A DNA stretch of 64,000 nucleotides from Pomphorhynchus laevis (GCA_012934845.2 WNNJ02003451.1:148424-212423); one strand, 5' to 3'. Numbered from the stretch's first letter, positions 1-13,062 are shown. A program made the numbers and translations. The notes: generated by a model not told the origin, from the sequence alone.

Positions 1-1430
1 CAAAGAGTAGATGTGCCTTTGCATATCGTGTTGTAGCTGGAGGTGATGGCATTGCAAAACGTTGCGTTGTCGATACGAGTATACCTATTTCTTGTGGGGA
101 ACGCAGATAACCACGAAAATCCACCCTTCACCGTTTAATGCTCGATTGTCTTACTCATATTTTCGTCGTATGCCGAGACCTGTGATAACATGATTGCCTT
201 GTCGCTAGCCTGTTTTGTTTGCGCAATGCGGTAGACCGTAAGCATTGTTCGAATCCCAATTCGGTCCGTTGCAACCCTTGCAAATATGGCTCGCACAACA
301 TTAGCGAGTTTTTGTACTCTTCTTCAGCGACCCGACATGGATCCACTTCCCAATACCGCCCCAATTTAGAGGTAATGAGAGGGTGAGCCACAGCGAACCT
401 CAAGAGTCATCTAATCGAAGAAGATCGTTGAACGCATTGCATATTGTACTCTGAAGAGGGCTGAACCAATCGGGCTCACACTGAATCGTCCGTTGCGTGT
501 GAGCCAACTTGTTTTCAAGTGATTTTGTTAAGCAAGTATATGCAATCTGTGTGTTTAGCACTCCAACTTCAGCTAGTCGCTCGACGAGTGCGCAGAATTT
601 CGATACATTCGTTTTGATAGAGTTTAGAATATTGGGACCATTTCCAACAGAAGCACCAAAGATGATCGTTCCGTCGTTTCTGATTTCTACCTCAGTTTCA
701 AAAAAAACAATTATGAATGTGTGTCGTATTGGCTGTAGGATTGTATAACGTACATTTTTTGGGATTCACATAGAATCGGAAAACTGGCCATATGTTACAC
801 AAAAAATCGAAGGCATCCTTGATGTCACTTAGTGTGCCGATCATATTATCATTATCAGCATACAAGAACTGTTGGACGTCCGGAAACCTTGTCATAATCT
901 GGTGTATGAGCGGTAGTATAGCAATCGCGAACGTCGACATAGCCAAGATATCCCCTTATGTGAAACCCTCCTGAGATTGAATAAGCTCTTCACCGATTGT
1001 GAGGTTAGAGGGATTGTCGTAGAAGTTGTACATGACGTTTGATAATGCAGGGCAAATGCGATCTTTATGAAGAGCTGCCATGTGAATGACAACTCTTCTG
1101 TTGATTTTGTTGAAAGCGTCGTCAGCATCAATCGTCGTAATGACTGTGTTGGGCTTACTTGAGAGTTCGTTACATACTGCCTGCGTCACGCATTTCAATC
1201 CTGCTCGTTGACCTGCACACATTTGAATACGTCCGCACACCTGCTGGATATCATCAGACACTATCGACGAAATTACTTTCGTCATTATCCTCCTGCTAAC
1301 ATCGCAGATGCCGATTGATCTAATGCCAGACTTTTTCGTCAACGCTATAAGCCTGCATGTAGAAAGTGCACTGGTAACATCGTCAGGGATATACTCAGTG
1401 CCCTAGTTAATATGGCGAGTGATTCAGCCA
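1..1430 (-). mobile_element. Broken LINE-type reverse transcriptase copy, running off the left edge
   Basis: On the minus strand, 1342-956 reads KSGIRSIGICDVSRRI, then AGQRAGLKCVTQA, a DADDAFNKINRR block and EGFTQGD. These are recognisable RT blocks of a non-LTR element common in marine invertebrates. A second frame at 946-698 gives VQQFLYADNDNMIG (the YADD box, altered to YADN) followed by NPKKC. A third at 403-155 gives the post-RT segment (EVDPCRVAEEEYKNS), and the last 130 bases read GGFSWLSAFP in the same family style. The copy is split over several frames with stops, so it is dead. The 3' end lies beyond base 1. The exact clade is unresolved; it differs from the two copies at 3.9-9.7 kb. 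Confidence 0.75.
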
Positions 1431-1499
1431 GTTCTGCATACTCCCTCTCGAACAATGTGAGCATGTGCGTCCAGGATTACTCATCGAAGTCCAAAGGTT

Positions 1500-3800
1500 C
1501 GGGATTCGAAGGACCAGGATATAATTCATAACAAGTGACTTTTATTTTTAATTTTTTATTTTAATTTGATATATGTTATATTAAATATATGATATATGTT
1601 ATATTATATGTTAAATTATATAAAATCTTATATGTTATCTGGTTAGTATCTTTTTAAACTCGATAAAAAAATTGATATCTTTTAAATTTTTCAAATTATT
1701 AGGAAATTTTAAAAATTTTACAAAATTTCAGTAAAAAAATCGATTAAATGAAAATCAATGACTAAATTTCCATTAAAATATTTAGAGACAATAAATAGTG
1801 ATAAATTGTGATGGATTTTGAAAACATCACAATTATATTGCTCCAGCTGATATTGGCCTTTTTTGCTTTAAAACAGTTATACAAACATGTAATAACCTAC
1901 GATAACTTAATGAATAAGTCGTATATATAATTCAAATATCACGGTACTCTGATGCTTCTACAACTCTACAAAAAAGTTATAAATTGACGATTTCGTATTT
2001 ATTTGGCACAGCTGTGATATTGCCTCGAGGAATAGTGGCTGAAACCTGATAGCATAGCAGTTCCTCCTGATGACATCTAGTCCTTATTCTGATACAACGT
2101 ATTTATTAACTTTGTTTTCCCGGTAATATAAACTGTCAGAAATACCAAAACTGTATTATTGATAAGACATTATTTTTTGCTAATTTTCAAGCAAGTTTAA
2201 TGAATTTTTTCTTTTTCTTATAATAGAGAAGAAAAATCAACAAAATATTATTAAAAAAATTAATCTGTCAAGATAAAAAATTTTATGGATAGTCAAATTT
2301 CATCAAAGGAAATTCATCATTATCATAAATTTGACCACCTCTGCTATGTTAGGTCGAGTATAAGTACCTGATAGCATAGCAGTTCCTCCTGATGACTCTA
2401 ATTCTTATTCTGATACAACGTCTGTTATTTATTAGTCAATTCATAAAAATGACGTTTATTTTAAATTTCATTTTTTATTTTTTATTTTTATTTTTAACTT
2501 GATTTAAATTATAGAAAATCTTAAATATTTTATAAAAATTTACTTTTATTTAAAATTTCAAATTAAATTATTATTAAATTATTTATTTAATAATAATAAA
2601 TTATTGATATAAATTATTGATATAATCAATTATTTATAACTATTTATAATCTAATTATTAAATTTTGATTTGTTAATTTAGCATTATTATTTGGTCTTTT
2701 ATTTATTTATTAATTTTTTATTTTATAATTATATTAAATACGTATACTTAGTTAGCTGAATTGATTTAGAAATTTTACTAAATATTAAGCGTTTAATTAC
2801 TTTACAAGCGTATAAGCGAATGATGATGACGTCAGATGATGATGTTAAGCGAAAATTAGTTTCAAAATTTTTGCTCTTTCTCGTTGAAATTACTGGTTCA
2901 TACGCGTGTTTAGTTGGCATTTTATACCCTTACACATTCGATTACTAATATTTCTTTGGTTAAAAATAAAATAAAATCGTACAACAATTATTTATTTATC
3001 TTTATTTTTTATTTATATATAGGTAGACTCAGTTATCTGATCTGATTTGTTCTACTGGTAATTTATTATTAACCTGTGGACTTTGTTTTCCCTTTAATAT
3101 AACCTTGTCAGAAATACTGAAACTTTGTATTCTTGATACGGCGTTATTATTACATCAACAAAATATTATATTAATATTAAATTTACAATTTATAAATCAA
3201 CAAAATGTAAATTCAGCGAAATATATTTATTGATAATAAATAATCTACTTTGTATTAGAATAAGATACTAGATAATCAAATTTCGCCTCTTAAATCGTCT
3301 TACTAACAAATTTCATCAGTGGAAATAAGTCATTAGCATGTATTCGGCACTGCGACTGTTTGATCTCGAAATATGGAATGAGACCTGATAGCCTAGCAGT
3401 TTAACCTGATGACCGCTAATCCTTATTCTTATGCATCTTCTGTTATTTATTAGTCAATTTATAAAAATTTAAATCAAGTTATATTTAAATCAAGTTATAG
3501 TTTATCATTTATGGTTGTATTTTTTTAAATAAATTAATAAAATCGAAAGCAGAGGCATCTAACAGGCATGCCGCGTCTCTAAGAGAAACAGCGATGCTTA
3601 TTCTCTGAGTCAAATATCGGCCAGCTCTGAAATCTCCTGTTGCTCTATATAGGCGTCGTCCTAAGTCTTTGAGAAATTTAACTGTTTAAATTTTTATAAA
3701 TTTAATTTATATTTTTTTTCATTTTACGATTTATTTAACTCGATACATTAAATTTTCCTAAAAAAGAAAATTTTAATAATTATATTATTTTAAGTGTCGT
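1500..3800. repeat. AT-rich gene-free stretch with three PLE tail repeats
   Basis: No credible gene is present. Three copies of one module occur at about 2,045-2,110, 2,365-2,460 and 3,385-3,465. Each has CTGATAGC, then TAGCAGTT, GATGAC, CTTATTCT and (in two) GATACAACGTCTG. The same module lies just downstream of the PLE reverse transcriptase at 51,550-51,650, so these are most likely 3' ends of that PLE family. A second recurring module (GACTCAGTTATCTGAT) appears at about 3,027 and, as a variant, near 2,745. The copy near 2,340-2,390 keeps an inverted repeat, CTGCTATG with CATAGCAG. Orientation is plus by comparison with the 51-kb element. Confidence 0.6.
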
Positions 3801-3904
3801 GCTGTCTTGATAAATTCATGCCGAGCCGACGTAGATACGGAAATATCACGCTACTACGCATCACGGAAGCGGCAATGACAACCTTCCTCCGCCCATGCTC
3901 TTGA

Positions 3905-6698
3905 TTATGCATGCTGCATTTCCTGCTGAATGGCTACGCTGATCCGTTTATACAGGAAAGCACGGGCTTGGGGTTCGGAAGTTGCGCGGATTAATCGTGT
4001 GCCGAGTTCATGAAGAATAGTGAGAGGCACTGGCCCGATCGCTCCTGTGCTTTCAACTTCCACTGGTATGAAAATATATTGGCGGATATCAATGTTAGCA
4101 TATTTGTGGACTTTCTTAGTTTCGGCGTTCTTTGCCACACTAGCCGCACTATTTACCGAACTGCTAAGGTTGCTGGGTGTTGTGGTATGCACATAAGTGA
4201 AGTCCCACCGTAGCAGTCTACCTGACGACCAGTGAATCAGAGTTCCACCGCCAGGTCATCTGCCGTCAACCCTGCAGACTCCTGTAGGCTCCAAATGCGA
4301 AGAGAAGCAGCGGACGTCAATGCCTTCTTAAGTAGATTGTTAGCGTCGGCATGACGGGAATGCCGATACTTTGATCAACAACAGTCCAGCCTGTGAGTCC
4401 AGACGTTATCAACTTCCTCCACAGATGCACCGATACGGAGCACAAAACCGAATTCCCAATCGGATTGCGACGACTATTGTGATGCTAGCGTCATTCAGGC
4501 GAGTGCCTATTGAGCTTACGGGAAGTTCGTTCAGGAATTTACCAGCGTGAGCGCTGAGTTCATAAGAGCCGCTTGTTTGACCGAATAAATAGGATCTGTC
4601 CAACGTTTCTGGTGTTCTTTAACCACTGGACTCTCCAACCCAGTAAGCGCGGACCACTCACGAGCTGCATCGGCGAAGTCTTCCCTTGCCTCGAAATCAC
4701 AGTCTGATAATCTGGCATCACACAGGATTTGAGATACTAGTTGTTGGGGTCCCGAAACCGAGGTACTGAAAGCCGGAATGGACATGTCCGTGCATGTTGA
4801 GATGCCCAATCCGCTAATTTTAACGAAGAGAATACTTGAGCCATGCATAATCGTCGATAGGCAAGTTGAGGATGTCCTGCAAAGTCTCGCGAAGCACCAC
4901 GTCGTACTGCCAACGTACATTGCTTTGGAAACATGGTGCGCACCGGTGTAGATAATTTAATGGTGGGATGTTGAATGTGTTTCGTAGCAGGAAAATAGCG
5001 TCGTGTCTGTACAATTTCAGTAGGCGAGACGGAGCTGTTGGAACTTATGAATGGATTCTTCCGAAGCAGAATCAACAGAGGTTACATCTCCAATCGGTGC
5101 GCCCAAGGGAGTATCACTTATTGGAGCGACTACACTGGCGTCCGGTAATATACACGAAAGCCTCTGAATCACGTTAGGGTCTGTAGATATGATTTCTGAT
5201 TTTGCTGGATTCAGACGGAGACCAACCAACGCCTTGGAGTGATTGATAAAATCGATGCCGGCAGCAAGATCAACGTTTCCACTGAGAGTGCAGTCGTCGA
5301 CTGCACTCTCTATGTCGCCCACTACCAACGCAAATAACGCTGGTTCAAGGGGACTGCCCTGCTGTATTCGACTGATGAGTCGACTAGATTTTTGCCAAAG
5401 TGCAGGTTGCTTGGTTCCGGGTAGCATTAGTTGATGAAAGACGATAAACGTGGTAGACTCGGATCGACACATCTCAACATGAAGCCGCGATTGACATTAT
5501 TAAAAGCATTATGAAAATCCAGCTTTACAATTATCGTATCTTTGTGTAAACAAGATTTCAAGAAGGACCTTCCGAGAGGAGCTTCTGCTCCTCTTGTGAC
5601 GCCAACTCCTAGCTGATGATGAAGGAAAACATTCCGAAGCATGTCGCGAGTTTAGTTTTCATTGGCTAGTTTAGCGATCAGGCGGCGCAGCGTTCAACCG
5701 ATGTCGATTGGTCGAACACCCCCACACTTGTTTCGGAAGGCTAACAATGGAGCACCGAAGAAAATGAGACGAATTGCGGAGTGAACGGTTCCGGATAGAA
5801 TAGTTTTCGAGAAAGACACTAAATACGCCACCAGGAGACCGCCAGTTGCACAGCTCGAGGGTCCAATAAGGTCCAACAAGTGCAGAAGGTAGAGCCCGTC
5901 GACACCACCCGCAGAAGCTCGAAAAGAAACGAATGGACGACAAGACCCCTTCAGATGTCACTACCAACTAGTTTATCGTGACGTTTGGACAAGATTACAT
6001 AACTTCATTGTTTCGGACAATTGTAGTTTTTCTCGGATGTAACTGTCGGAGTTTCTTCAGCTTTTAGCAACTCTCGGGCAGAAACGGCTCCGAACTACTT
6101 GTCAGACGAATTGCTCCGATAATATCGCTGTCTTCTATCTTTTCTAAGATCCGCCTTCTTAATAAGTCGTCAGACTCGTCCTGCTGAGAGACGTCACTTG
6201 AACTCCCGCTGATATTCCTCGTAACGCTGAACGAAGTTGAATGACGGATGTCATCGATCTGATATGCCACACAGCGCTGCTTAACTTGTGAAGAAAGACT
6301 ACTCGGAGCCTCGTACTCATTAAGATGGTCGGGAACGCGAAGTACCGTTTTCGGAAAGGCTAGAAGCATGAACCAGGCGTCTGAATTTGCCGGATTGGAC
6401 GCGACCGCTGCGATAAGTTCAGAAAGTTTGCTGGCAAAGACTGAACGAGCTGAGCGAAAAATTCTTCTAAGCAATCGGACGTTGCTTTCGCCAAGTCTAG
6501 AAGCGACGCACGGTCGGTTACGATTAGCTTCTTCTGATTCGGGACATTATAGCATTGGATTACGTTAAATGTTTTTACCACATCGACGAATCCACGAAGG
6601 GCATAACAAAGCCCACAAGGCAGACTACGTAGATAAGCAGCAAAGTAACTCCTGATTCGCGACAAAATCATCAACCGCCGCTGGATCGTCATACCCAC
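3905..6698 (-). mobile_element. Broken LINE with RT and remnant C-terminal nuclease (copy B)
   Basis: Minus-strand frames in order give the N-terminal region (6698-6064, ending KIEDSDIIGAIRLTSSSEPF), a GGVRPIDIG block near 5,700, QLGVGVTRGAEA and KLDFHNAFNNVNRG (RT palm, about 5,600-5,480), QQGSPLEPALFALVVGDI (about 5,350) and NPAKSEIIS. These are followed by PVSSIGTRLNDASITIVVAIRLG with CAPYRCICGG (about 4,540-4,410) and the C-terminal tail VPVEVESTGAIGPVPLTILHELG (about 4,080-4,000). Every block has a counterpart in the plus-strand copy at 6.7-9.7 kb, so the two are one family. Frames are broken in many places. The nuclease PD motif seen in copy A is not recognisable here. Confidence 0.8.
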
Positions 6699-6700
6699 AT

Positions 6701-9700
6701 ATGATAAGTGACCCGCATCTTGCCGAGTCTGTGCATCCTCAGTCCGACGCTACCCACTCCACTCAACCTGTCCCTGTCGAGTGGGAATGTCCAATTTGCA
6801 AAATGCCGTGCAGGATCACCAAATTTGGAAAATTCCGGGTTTACGGGCCCCTTCGGTCCAGGTGTGAGGGGTCTTGTCATACGCTTTCTGCATTACAACA
6901 TCAACAAACTGCAAATAACCCAGCTCTTCATGTCGTAAAATTGAACGTTATACCCTCCTTAGATCAGCTGTCCCAGCATATCCCTAAATGGGTTTTGAAA
7001 ACAATACCGAAGGGCGCTAGATACCATACAGCTAATGCATTTACCCGCATCTTAAGTGACTGTAAGGATGAGAATAGTCCAACAAGCTGGCTTCGGTTAT
7101 ACACTTTCTCTAGACTCGTGCTTACATCAGGTGAATCATTCGGCGATCCCTTACATCTATCATCAAGGATAGAATTTTGAAATTTAATGATAGCTTCCTT
7201 AAGATTACCCAACAATCGGACTCCTGTATACCAATGAAAAATAATGCCCATTCGAAGGCTCCGAAATCAAAAACCTTGTGCGAACGAGTTTCTATCAAGC
7301 TTGCAGACTGTGATGTTCGTTGGGCTATACGGCTACTCACATCATTTGACTTCTTTGCTGACAATATAGAGAGAGAGTTCCTTTCAGTCCCTTAAGGAAA
7401 TGCACCCTTCACACACAAGAGATAGTCTCATTCCTCAACACTATCCTCCACAAAATTCGAGTCGTTCCAACTCTTTCGAGATAAGAAGGGCCATTTCAAG
7501 TTTCGCCAATGGTTCGGGATATGGAATGGATAGCCTTTGCCATCAACACTTGAAAGACATGATGTCCTATAGCGCTGGTGATGCAGTTCCGTCTCTGGAA
7601 CTCGCTCTTTCTCGTGTAATCGATGGTTTTATCAATAGCAATCTCGTCGCGGAATGAGTGCAGCTATTCTTTTCGTCGTCCTTATGTGCACCGAATAAAA
7701 AAGGATGACGGGATTCGCCCAATCGCAATTGGGACACACTCCGTCGCATTGCTGCCAAAATATTGTGTATAAGGATATCACAAAAAGTAAATGATCAGCT
7801 CCGTCCATACCAACTTGGGTGGTGTACACCATGCGGAGCAGAAGCGATTGTTCACGCAGTCGGATCATTCATAATAAACTGCCAACAGCCCACAGTTGTT
7901 CTCAAAATAGACTTACGAAATGCTTTTAACACCATAAATCGCGGTGTTCTTATCGAAGCGGTAAAAGAACACGTTCCAGAAGCATTTCCATATTTTCATT
8001 CTGTCTGCGACTCTCAGACACCTCTGGTTTATGAAGATCGAGTTATTTGGTCAAAAACAGGCGTTCAACAGGGCGATTCCCTTGGTCCAATTGGTTTTGC
8101 TCTAGCAGTAAATCCTATTTCGCACTCCCTTTAATCCACCTTTAACGCGTGGTATTTGGACGACGCAACGCTTGGGGGAGATTCATCTGTTGTGCTGCAC
8201 GATTTGGAGACGATTTTGGCATCAGTTAACCGAATAGGTCTGGTGCTTAATGCAGGCAAATGTGAGATCATTTTCCTGAATATGGGGGAACATGAAATCG
8301 AACAGATGACTACTACCTTTTCATTTGTAGCCCCAAACATAAAAGTTATTGGTCGGGAAAATTTGCAAATCCTTGGAAGCGTTGTCTTTGAAGAGAGTTC
8401 ACCGAAAGATTTGACTCATAGCGAGGAGCAATTGGTATTAATGTGCACTAGAGTTTGCGAGTTTCGTGCTCACGAGGAACTTTTCCTTGTAAAGAACTGC
8501 CTTTACATGCCCAGACTGCTTTATAAGTTCCGTACAACTCCTTGCTTCAACATGTACGCAGAACTCTATAAGCTAGATGGTGTACTTAAAAATATTTATC
8601 CCACATCACAAATTGCGCGATGACGAACGATTCTTGGCGTCAAGCTTCATTGCCCGTGCCGTTCGGAGGTTTTAAGATCCGCAGTTCAGCGGACATTGCT
8701 CTTGCGGATTTTTTTATCGTCTGTAGTGGCAACAAAAGACTGCGTCAACATTCTTTTAAATAACTCTACACATTGACCACATTTTGACGCTGGCTACTTA
8801 ACTTGGTTGGTCAAGACGGGTCTCAGTGAGGCACTGTCTAATAGCCATAAACAATCCGCCTGGGATACTCCTTCGTTAAAAAGCTCATGAATCTTTAATT
8901 GAAGGCTTGGAAGGCGAGGCATCTCGCGTACGAATTATGGCGGTCTCCACAAGTAAATCTAATGATTGGCTAAACACAGTTCCGATTGGTGCATAAGAAT
9001 TTTGATTGATGACGAGGTTGTGAGATTGAGCATTTCCCTAATAATAGGCCTTCCTACATGTACTCCACACATATGTCATCGTGGAGTGTCTGTTGACGAG
9101 TCAGGACGACACGGATTAACATGCAGAATTTCGAGAGGCAGATTCCCCAGACACGCTGAAATAAATTTAGTGATAAGCAGAATTCTCAACACCGTCAACG
9201 CCCCAAACATTCTACATCCATCCAATGTATGCAGATCGGACGGTCGACGTCCTGATGGAGTCACCATTTTCCCTTGGCGTGAAGTGAAATGTTTGATGTG
9301 GGATGCCACCTGCGTGGACACCCTCGCAGCCAGCAATGTTAAGAACGCAGCCAGAGGAGCGGGCGAAGCAGCTTCATATGCCGAAGAGCGGAAACGGCTG
9401 AAATATGCCGACTTGACTATGTCCCACAGATTTTGTCCTTTAGGAGTAGAGACTTATGGATCACTGGGCTATTCCGCTTTGGCTCTTGTTAAGGAGATAT
9501 GAAAAAGATTGAAGCACGTTACCGAGGAATCACGTGCTACTTCATACCTCCTCCAAAACGTTAGCATCGCCATCCAACGTGGAAATGCTGTCAGCATTCT
9601 GGCGACGGCTCTAAAGGCAAAAACATGGTAGGCTGGTGGTAGCAGCCAGTCTTGCTAAAAGAATGACATTTCTCTACGAAGAAGACAAACGTTCTCCTGT
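6701..9700 (+). mobile_element. LINE with RT and C-terminal restriction-like endonuclease (copy A)
   Basis: From 6,701 a frame opens with a Cys-containing N-terminus (EWECPICKMPC). The connector SIKLADCDVRWAIRLL follows near 7,300, then SGYGMDSLCHQHLKDM (about 7,510) and, across breaks, QLGWCTPCGAEAIVHAVGSF and LKIDLRNAFNTINRG (palm A, about 7,890-7,940), VQQGDSLGPIGFALAV (8,060-8,110), and YLDDATLGGD in place of YADD with NAGKCEIIF after it (8,150-8,270). The last frame, 8,966-9,502, has CTPHICHRG, GRHGLTC, RHAEIN, RRPDGVT and LMWDATC, the signature of a PD-(D/E)XK restriction-like nuclease with a zinc-binding stretch. The tail continues to about 9,640 (VSIAIQRGNA). The layout fits R2/R4/Hero-style elements that lack an APE nuclease. 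Several stops and frame changes make it inactive. Confidence 0.82.
8966..9502 (+). CDS. Restriction-like endonuclease domain of LINE copy A
   Basis: This 178-residue open frame is the C-terminal part of the LINE. It holds a Cys/His cluster (CTPHICHRG, then GRHGLTC), the RHxxxN step (RHAEIN) and the acidic core RRPDG followed 15 residues later by WDATC. That spacing suits a PD-(D/E)XK fold that nicks target DNA for target-primed reverse transcription. The remaining residues lead into the conserved tail (HRFCPLGVETYGSLG). It is not an independent gene. A residual coding frame with conserved residues suggests decay is not very old here. Confidence 0.72.
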   Translation: MAKHSSDWCIRILIDDEVVRLSISLIIGLPTCTPHICHRGVSVDESGRHGLTCRISRGRFPRHAEINLVISRILNTVNAPNILHPSNVCRSDGRRPDGVTIFPWREVKCLMWDATCVDTLAASNVKNAARGAGEAASYAEERKRLKYADLTMSHRFCPLGVETYGSLGYSALALVKEI

Positions 9701-9709
9701 ATTTATCGT

Positions 9710-11010
9710 TTTTTATTAAAAAATCATTATTGAAAAAATAAGTAAAGTGTTTAAACTAACTTTTGGAATTAATCGTAAATTAACTGATGTTTATTAACAA
9801 CTTCATAAGAAAAATCCTGTCTTTATTAAAAAGATAATGCGCCATCGTGCATCGTATAATGCGCCACATGTGGCGCATGCGTCATGAGTTGGCCATCTCT
9901 GATCTAGTAAGAATGAAAATATTTACCGTTTGGTTGTAGCTTTGTGCTTGCTAACACACATGCACGATCATATGCTTCGCTTTGATCAAATTAATTGCAA
10001 GTTACCATTGGAAGTTAAATATGCGTGTGGTTAATAAAATAAGGTGAGGTTGATAATAACTTGTAGAAATTCAGTGCTCATTAGGTGATTGGTATTTCGC
10101 TAAGCAGTGTTTAGGTCCAAAATTTCTCGGCGTATCTCAAGACACATGTTATTCCTTCAATTTGACATTTTTACATAAATTTGATCAAACAATAATGCTG
10201 CGTTTATAGAACACAATAATATGTGCGAATATCCCTATGGATCTCTACCCGTCTGCTATTATGCGACGTGGTATTGCTGTTGCACATTCCTTCGAATAAA
10301 TCTGTTCCTTATAATGCTATAGTGACAAGTTTATGCTTGTTCGCCCACTCAGAACAGTTGAGTACACAATGTAACTTTCACAATTGTGAGCAATACATAC
10401 ATGCTATACTTTAACTTGATAAGGAGGCCATAAACATCCATGAATTTTTAAGTTTTATTAGAATGTGTTTGGGTAAGTATAATATTGAAATCATTTGCGG
10501 CAATAGTGCTAGCACGGGAGAGTGAGACCATTCCGCGTGAATTTCTTGTAAAACATGTAAGCCAGACGCGAACGAATGACGAATGCCGTTTAGTCATCAA
10601 AATGACTCATCAGTGCCAAATCCCTCCCACTACTGGATGCAGAGGAGGACTGGCAATGATTTTAATTTAAGAAAGAATAAATTATTTCTGATATTTCGCT
10701 AACTTTTGTTAGCATCTTCCAAAAGTTACAAAACAATAACAAAATTATTTATTATTATCAATAATAATTGTATTGTAAGTAATACGACATAAATGTTTTT
10801 CATTAAATATTAATAATAATTGTAATCGTCAAAATTCAATAAACATGATCTCTGTCAGAAATATTGAAACTATGTATTATTGGTTACGACTTTACTATTT
10901 TATTTACTTATTTTTAAACAAGTTTGATAAATTATTAATTTTTACAAAAGGGAGAAGTTTGCATCCCAATGTGTTTACACTTTAAAATGTAAACTGCTTC
11001 ACGTGATCAC
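9710..11010. other. AT-rich stretch without a recognisable gene
   Basis: Six-frame reading shows only short AT-rich frames (for example 10,223-10,414 and 10,485-10,670) with no family signature. Two things stand out: short repeats (TAATAATAATTGTA and neighbours near 10,760-10,830) that reappear at 11,330-11,400 beside the PLE, and the hammerhead-like minus-strand motif at 10,689-10,722. Confidence 0.5.
10689..10722 (-). ncRNA. Hammerhead-core-like motif (perfect 6-bp stem)
   Basis: Read on the minus strand: TGGAAGA, T, stem GCTAAC, loop AAAA, stem GTTAGC, then GAAATATC. The arrangement is the same as at 21.4, 27.5, 54.8, 55.1 and 63.8 kb: a CTGANGA-like box (here TGGAAGA), one extra base, a paired stem, then GAAA. 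It looks like a degenerate hammerhead core half of the kind found at PLE ends. Activity is doubtful because of the extra base and the lost C of the first box. Confidence 0.4.
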
Positions 11011-11015
11011 GTTTA

Positions 11016-11200
11016 AAAGACCAGGTAATGACCAATAGCTAGGTCGCGTAGCACGTGGAGTGAAGGTGGTAGATCTTTATAGATCTTGTTGAAGCCTGCA
11101 ACAGCCTTTAGTAGGCCAGCTCCCTCTCAGATGCTGCTGGATGGTCCGTTGTAAGTTTAGTCTGAGTCAACTAAACTAGGTGGCGACACCGAAAAAGCAA
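11016..11200. repeat. GC-normal island of unknown origin
   Basis: About 180 bp of balanced composition sits in very AT-rich DNA. It includes a short palindrome (AGATCTTTATAGATCT, 11,071-11,086) and no open frame. It lies directly before the PLE nuclease region and may be a SINE or the element's 5' part. I recognise no family. Confidence 0.3.
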
Positions 11201-11280
11201 CGTTAAAAATTATGACTTAAAAGTTACATGTACTCAACCATATTGGAAAAATACGTAAGTACTAATGATTTCAATTTCAG

Positions 11281-11805
11281 ATCTTTTAAATGTAACAGAA
11301 AAAATTGTATAGTTTGTGATGTTATAAATAATAATAATTGTATCGTAAGTAATACGACAAACAAATGTTTTTCATTAAATATTAATAATAATTTGTAACT
11401 GCAATACCGCAGGTGTAGTGTATCCTATACAATGTACATGTGGATTGCAATATATAGGAGAAACATCAAATGTTAAAAACTAGGTTTAGGCAGCACATAT
11501 TTATTATACTGCATAATAGTCAAACTATATTTCATAAACATATGAGATTAATAGGACATGATATTAAAAACTTTAAATTATTTATGTTAGAACATATTAT
11601 CGAAGAAAACATATCAATATTAAATCAAAAACTATTAGAAAAAGAAGATTTTTGGTTTAAAACGCTTAATTCCATGTACCCATTAGGATTGAATGACGTG
11701 GTACAAGGAATTGGAAGAAGTAGTATAATACATAATAAACAACTATATTATAATAATCCGGTTAAACGCAAGCCAAGAAGTCATGGCGATAAAAGGAATA
11801 GGTAA
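11281..11805 (+). CDS. GIY-YIG endonuclease domain of the permuted PLE
   Basis: The frame carries a zinc-type Cys cluster (FKCNRKNCIVCD, about 11,283), then VVYPIQCTCGLQYIGETS (about 11,411-11,470), the GIY...YIG core with a CxC pair between the two strands. After a frame change it continues with RFRQH, FKLFMLEHI and KEDFWFKTLNSMYPLGLND (to about 11,700), where the Glu of KEDFW fits the metal-binding Glu of the family. The domain would nick DNA to prime reverse transcription. It is followed directly by a basic connector rather than by the end of the element. Confidence 0.72.
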
Positions 11806-12145
11806 AAAAAGAGTTAAAAATATTAAAAAAGATATGTATATAAATGAACAATTAGAAATATTAAAACAACTTGTAAGAGATAATAAGCTAAAAGAACTTT
11901 ATGTAAATATAAGAAGTTTTTCTAAAGATATCATATGTTCAATAAATCAAAAATTAATTAACGACTATGATAGGCTAAGTTGTAAAATAGACAGTTATTG
12001 TAATACAAAATACTATACTCGTACAATAAATGTAAATAATAACAATAGAAAATATACATTAACCATAAACTTAATTAATAAATGTATGGATAACATAAAT
12101 ATAGCCGGACTTTTAAATAATTCTAAATGTAAAGAAATAATATAA
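11783..12145 (+). CDS. Basic connector region of the permuted PLE
   Basis: An open frame of 120 residues, rich in Lys, Asn and Ile, overlaps the end of the nuclease frame by about 20 bases. It lies between the GIY-YIG and RT parts of the element. No domain is recognised; its place and composition suit the linker or thumb-proximal part of the polyprotein. Confidence 0.45.
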   Translation: MAIKGIGKKRVKNIKKDMYINEQLEILKQLVRDNKLKELYVNIRSFSKDIICSINQKLINDYDRLSCKIDSYCNTKYYTRTINVNNNNRKYTLTINLINKCMDNINIAGLLNNSKCKEII

Positions 12146-13062
12146 TCATATTTAAGTAAATATATTCATAAAATAAGGTATAAACTCCTACCACCATTAG
12201 GACGAAAAATTTGTAATTATAATAAAGAATTAAAATCAATATGTAACGATAATATTAGAAACATAATGGAAACAGAATGCAATTGTAAAAGCCTTAGTTT
12301 TGATAAAATAAATGAACATATATGTACCCATAATCTAGAATTAATTGAAAATTGTGAATTAAGAAAGCTGCTATCAAAAGGGTAAATATATAGATTAAAT
12401 AATAACAACGACAAAAATCAAATTTACAATTCGTTTATAATAACTTAAATGATTACTTTAGTAAGCTGATTAATAGTGAAAGCTCGAATATATCTAAGAT
12501 AAAAATTTGGAAAGATTATATATTTGATAAAATTAAAAATAAAATGAAAATAACAAACAATTATAAAAGAAAAGATAAAATTAATAAATATATGTATAAA
12601 GAACTTACTGAATTAAAGGATAACTATATAATAACAACTATTGAAAAAGCTAATAACTTCGCCTTCATATAAAAAAGCTTTATTATGATATACTTACGGA
12701 AGAAATTAATTGCAATGATTAAAATGTAAATCCAACATATAAAATAAGGTATAAGTTGTTACCGCTATTTGGACGAAAAATTTGTAATTGTAATAAATAA
12801 TTGAAATCATAGAACATCATAAAACATCATAGAAAATGAATACGATTGCAAAAAGTCTTAGTTTTGATAAAATAAATCAACATATATGCACTTATAATCT
12901 AGAATTAATTGAAAACTGTTAATTAAGAAAGCTGCTATCAAAAAGTTATAAATATAGAAATATGTGTTCGTGCAGATTTTATTTGAATATTAAAATTTTA
13001 TAAAATGTATTTTTTTAAACATTTTTATTCATTATTTAACTAATTGAGTTTTTATAAACATG

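Noticed and set aside
509-974. Plus-strand open frames over the first LINE
   Set aside because: They are antisense to a recognisable minus-strand reverse transcriptase and have no family signature.
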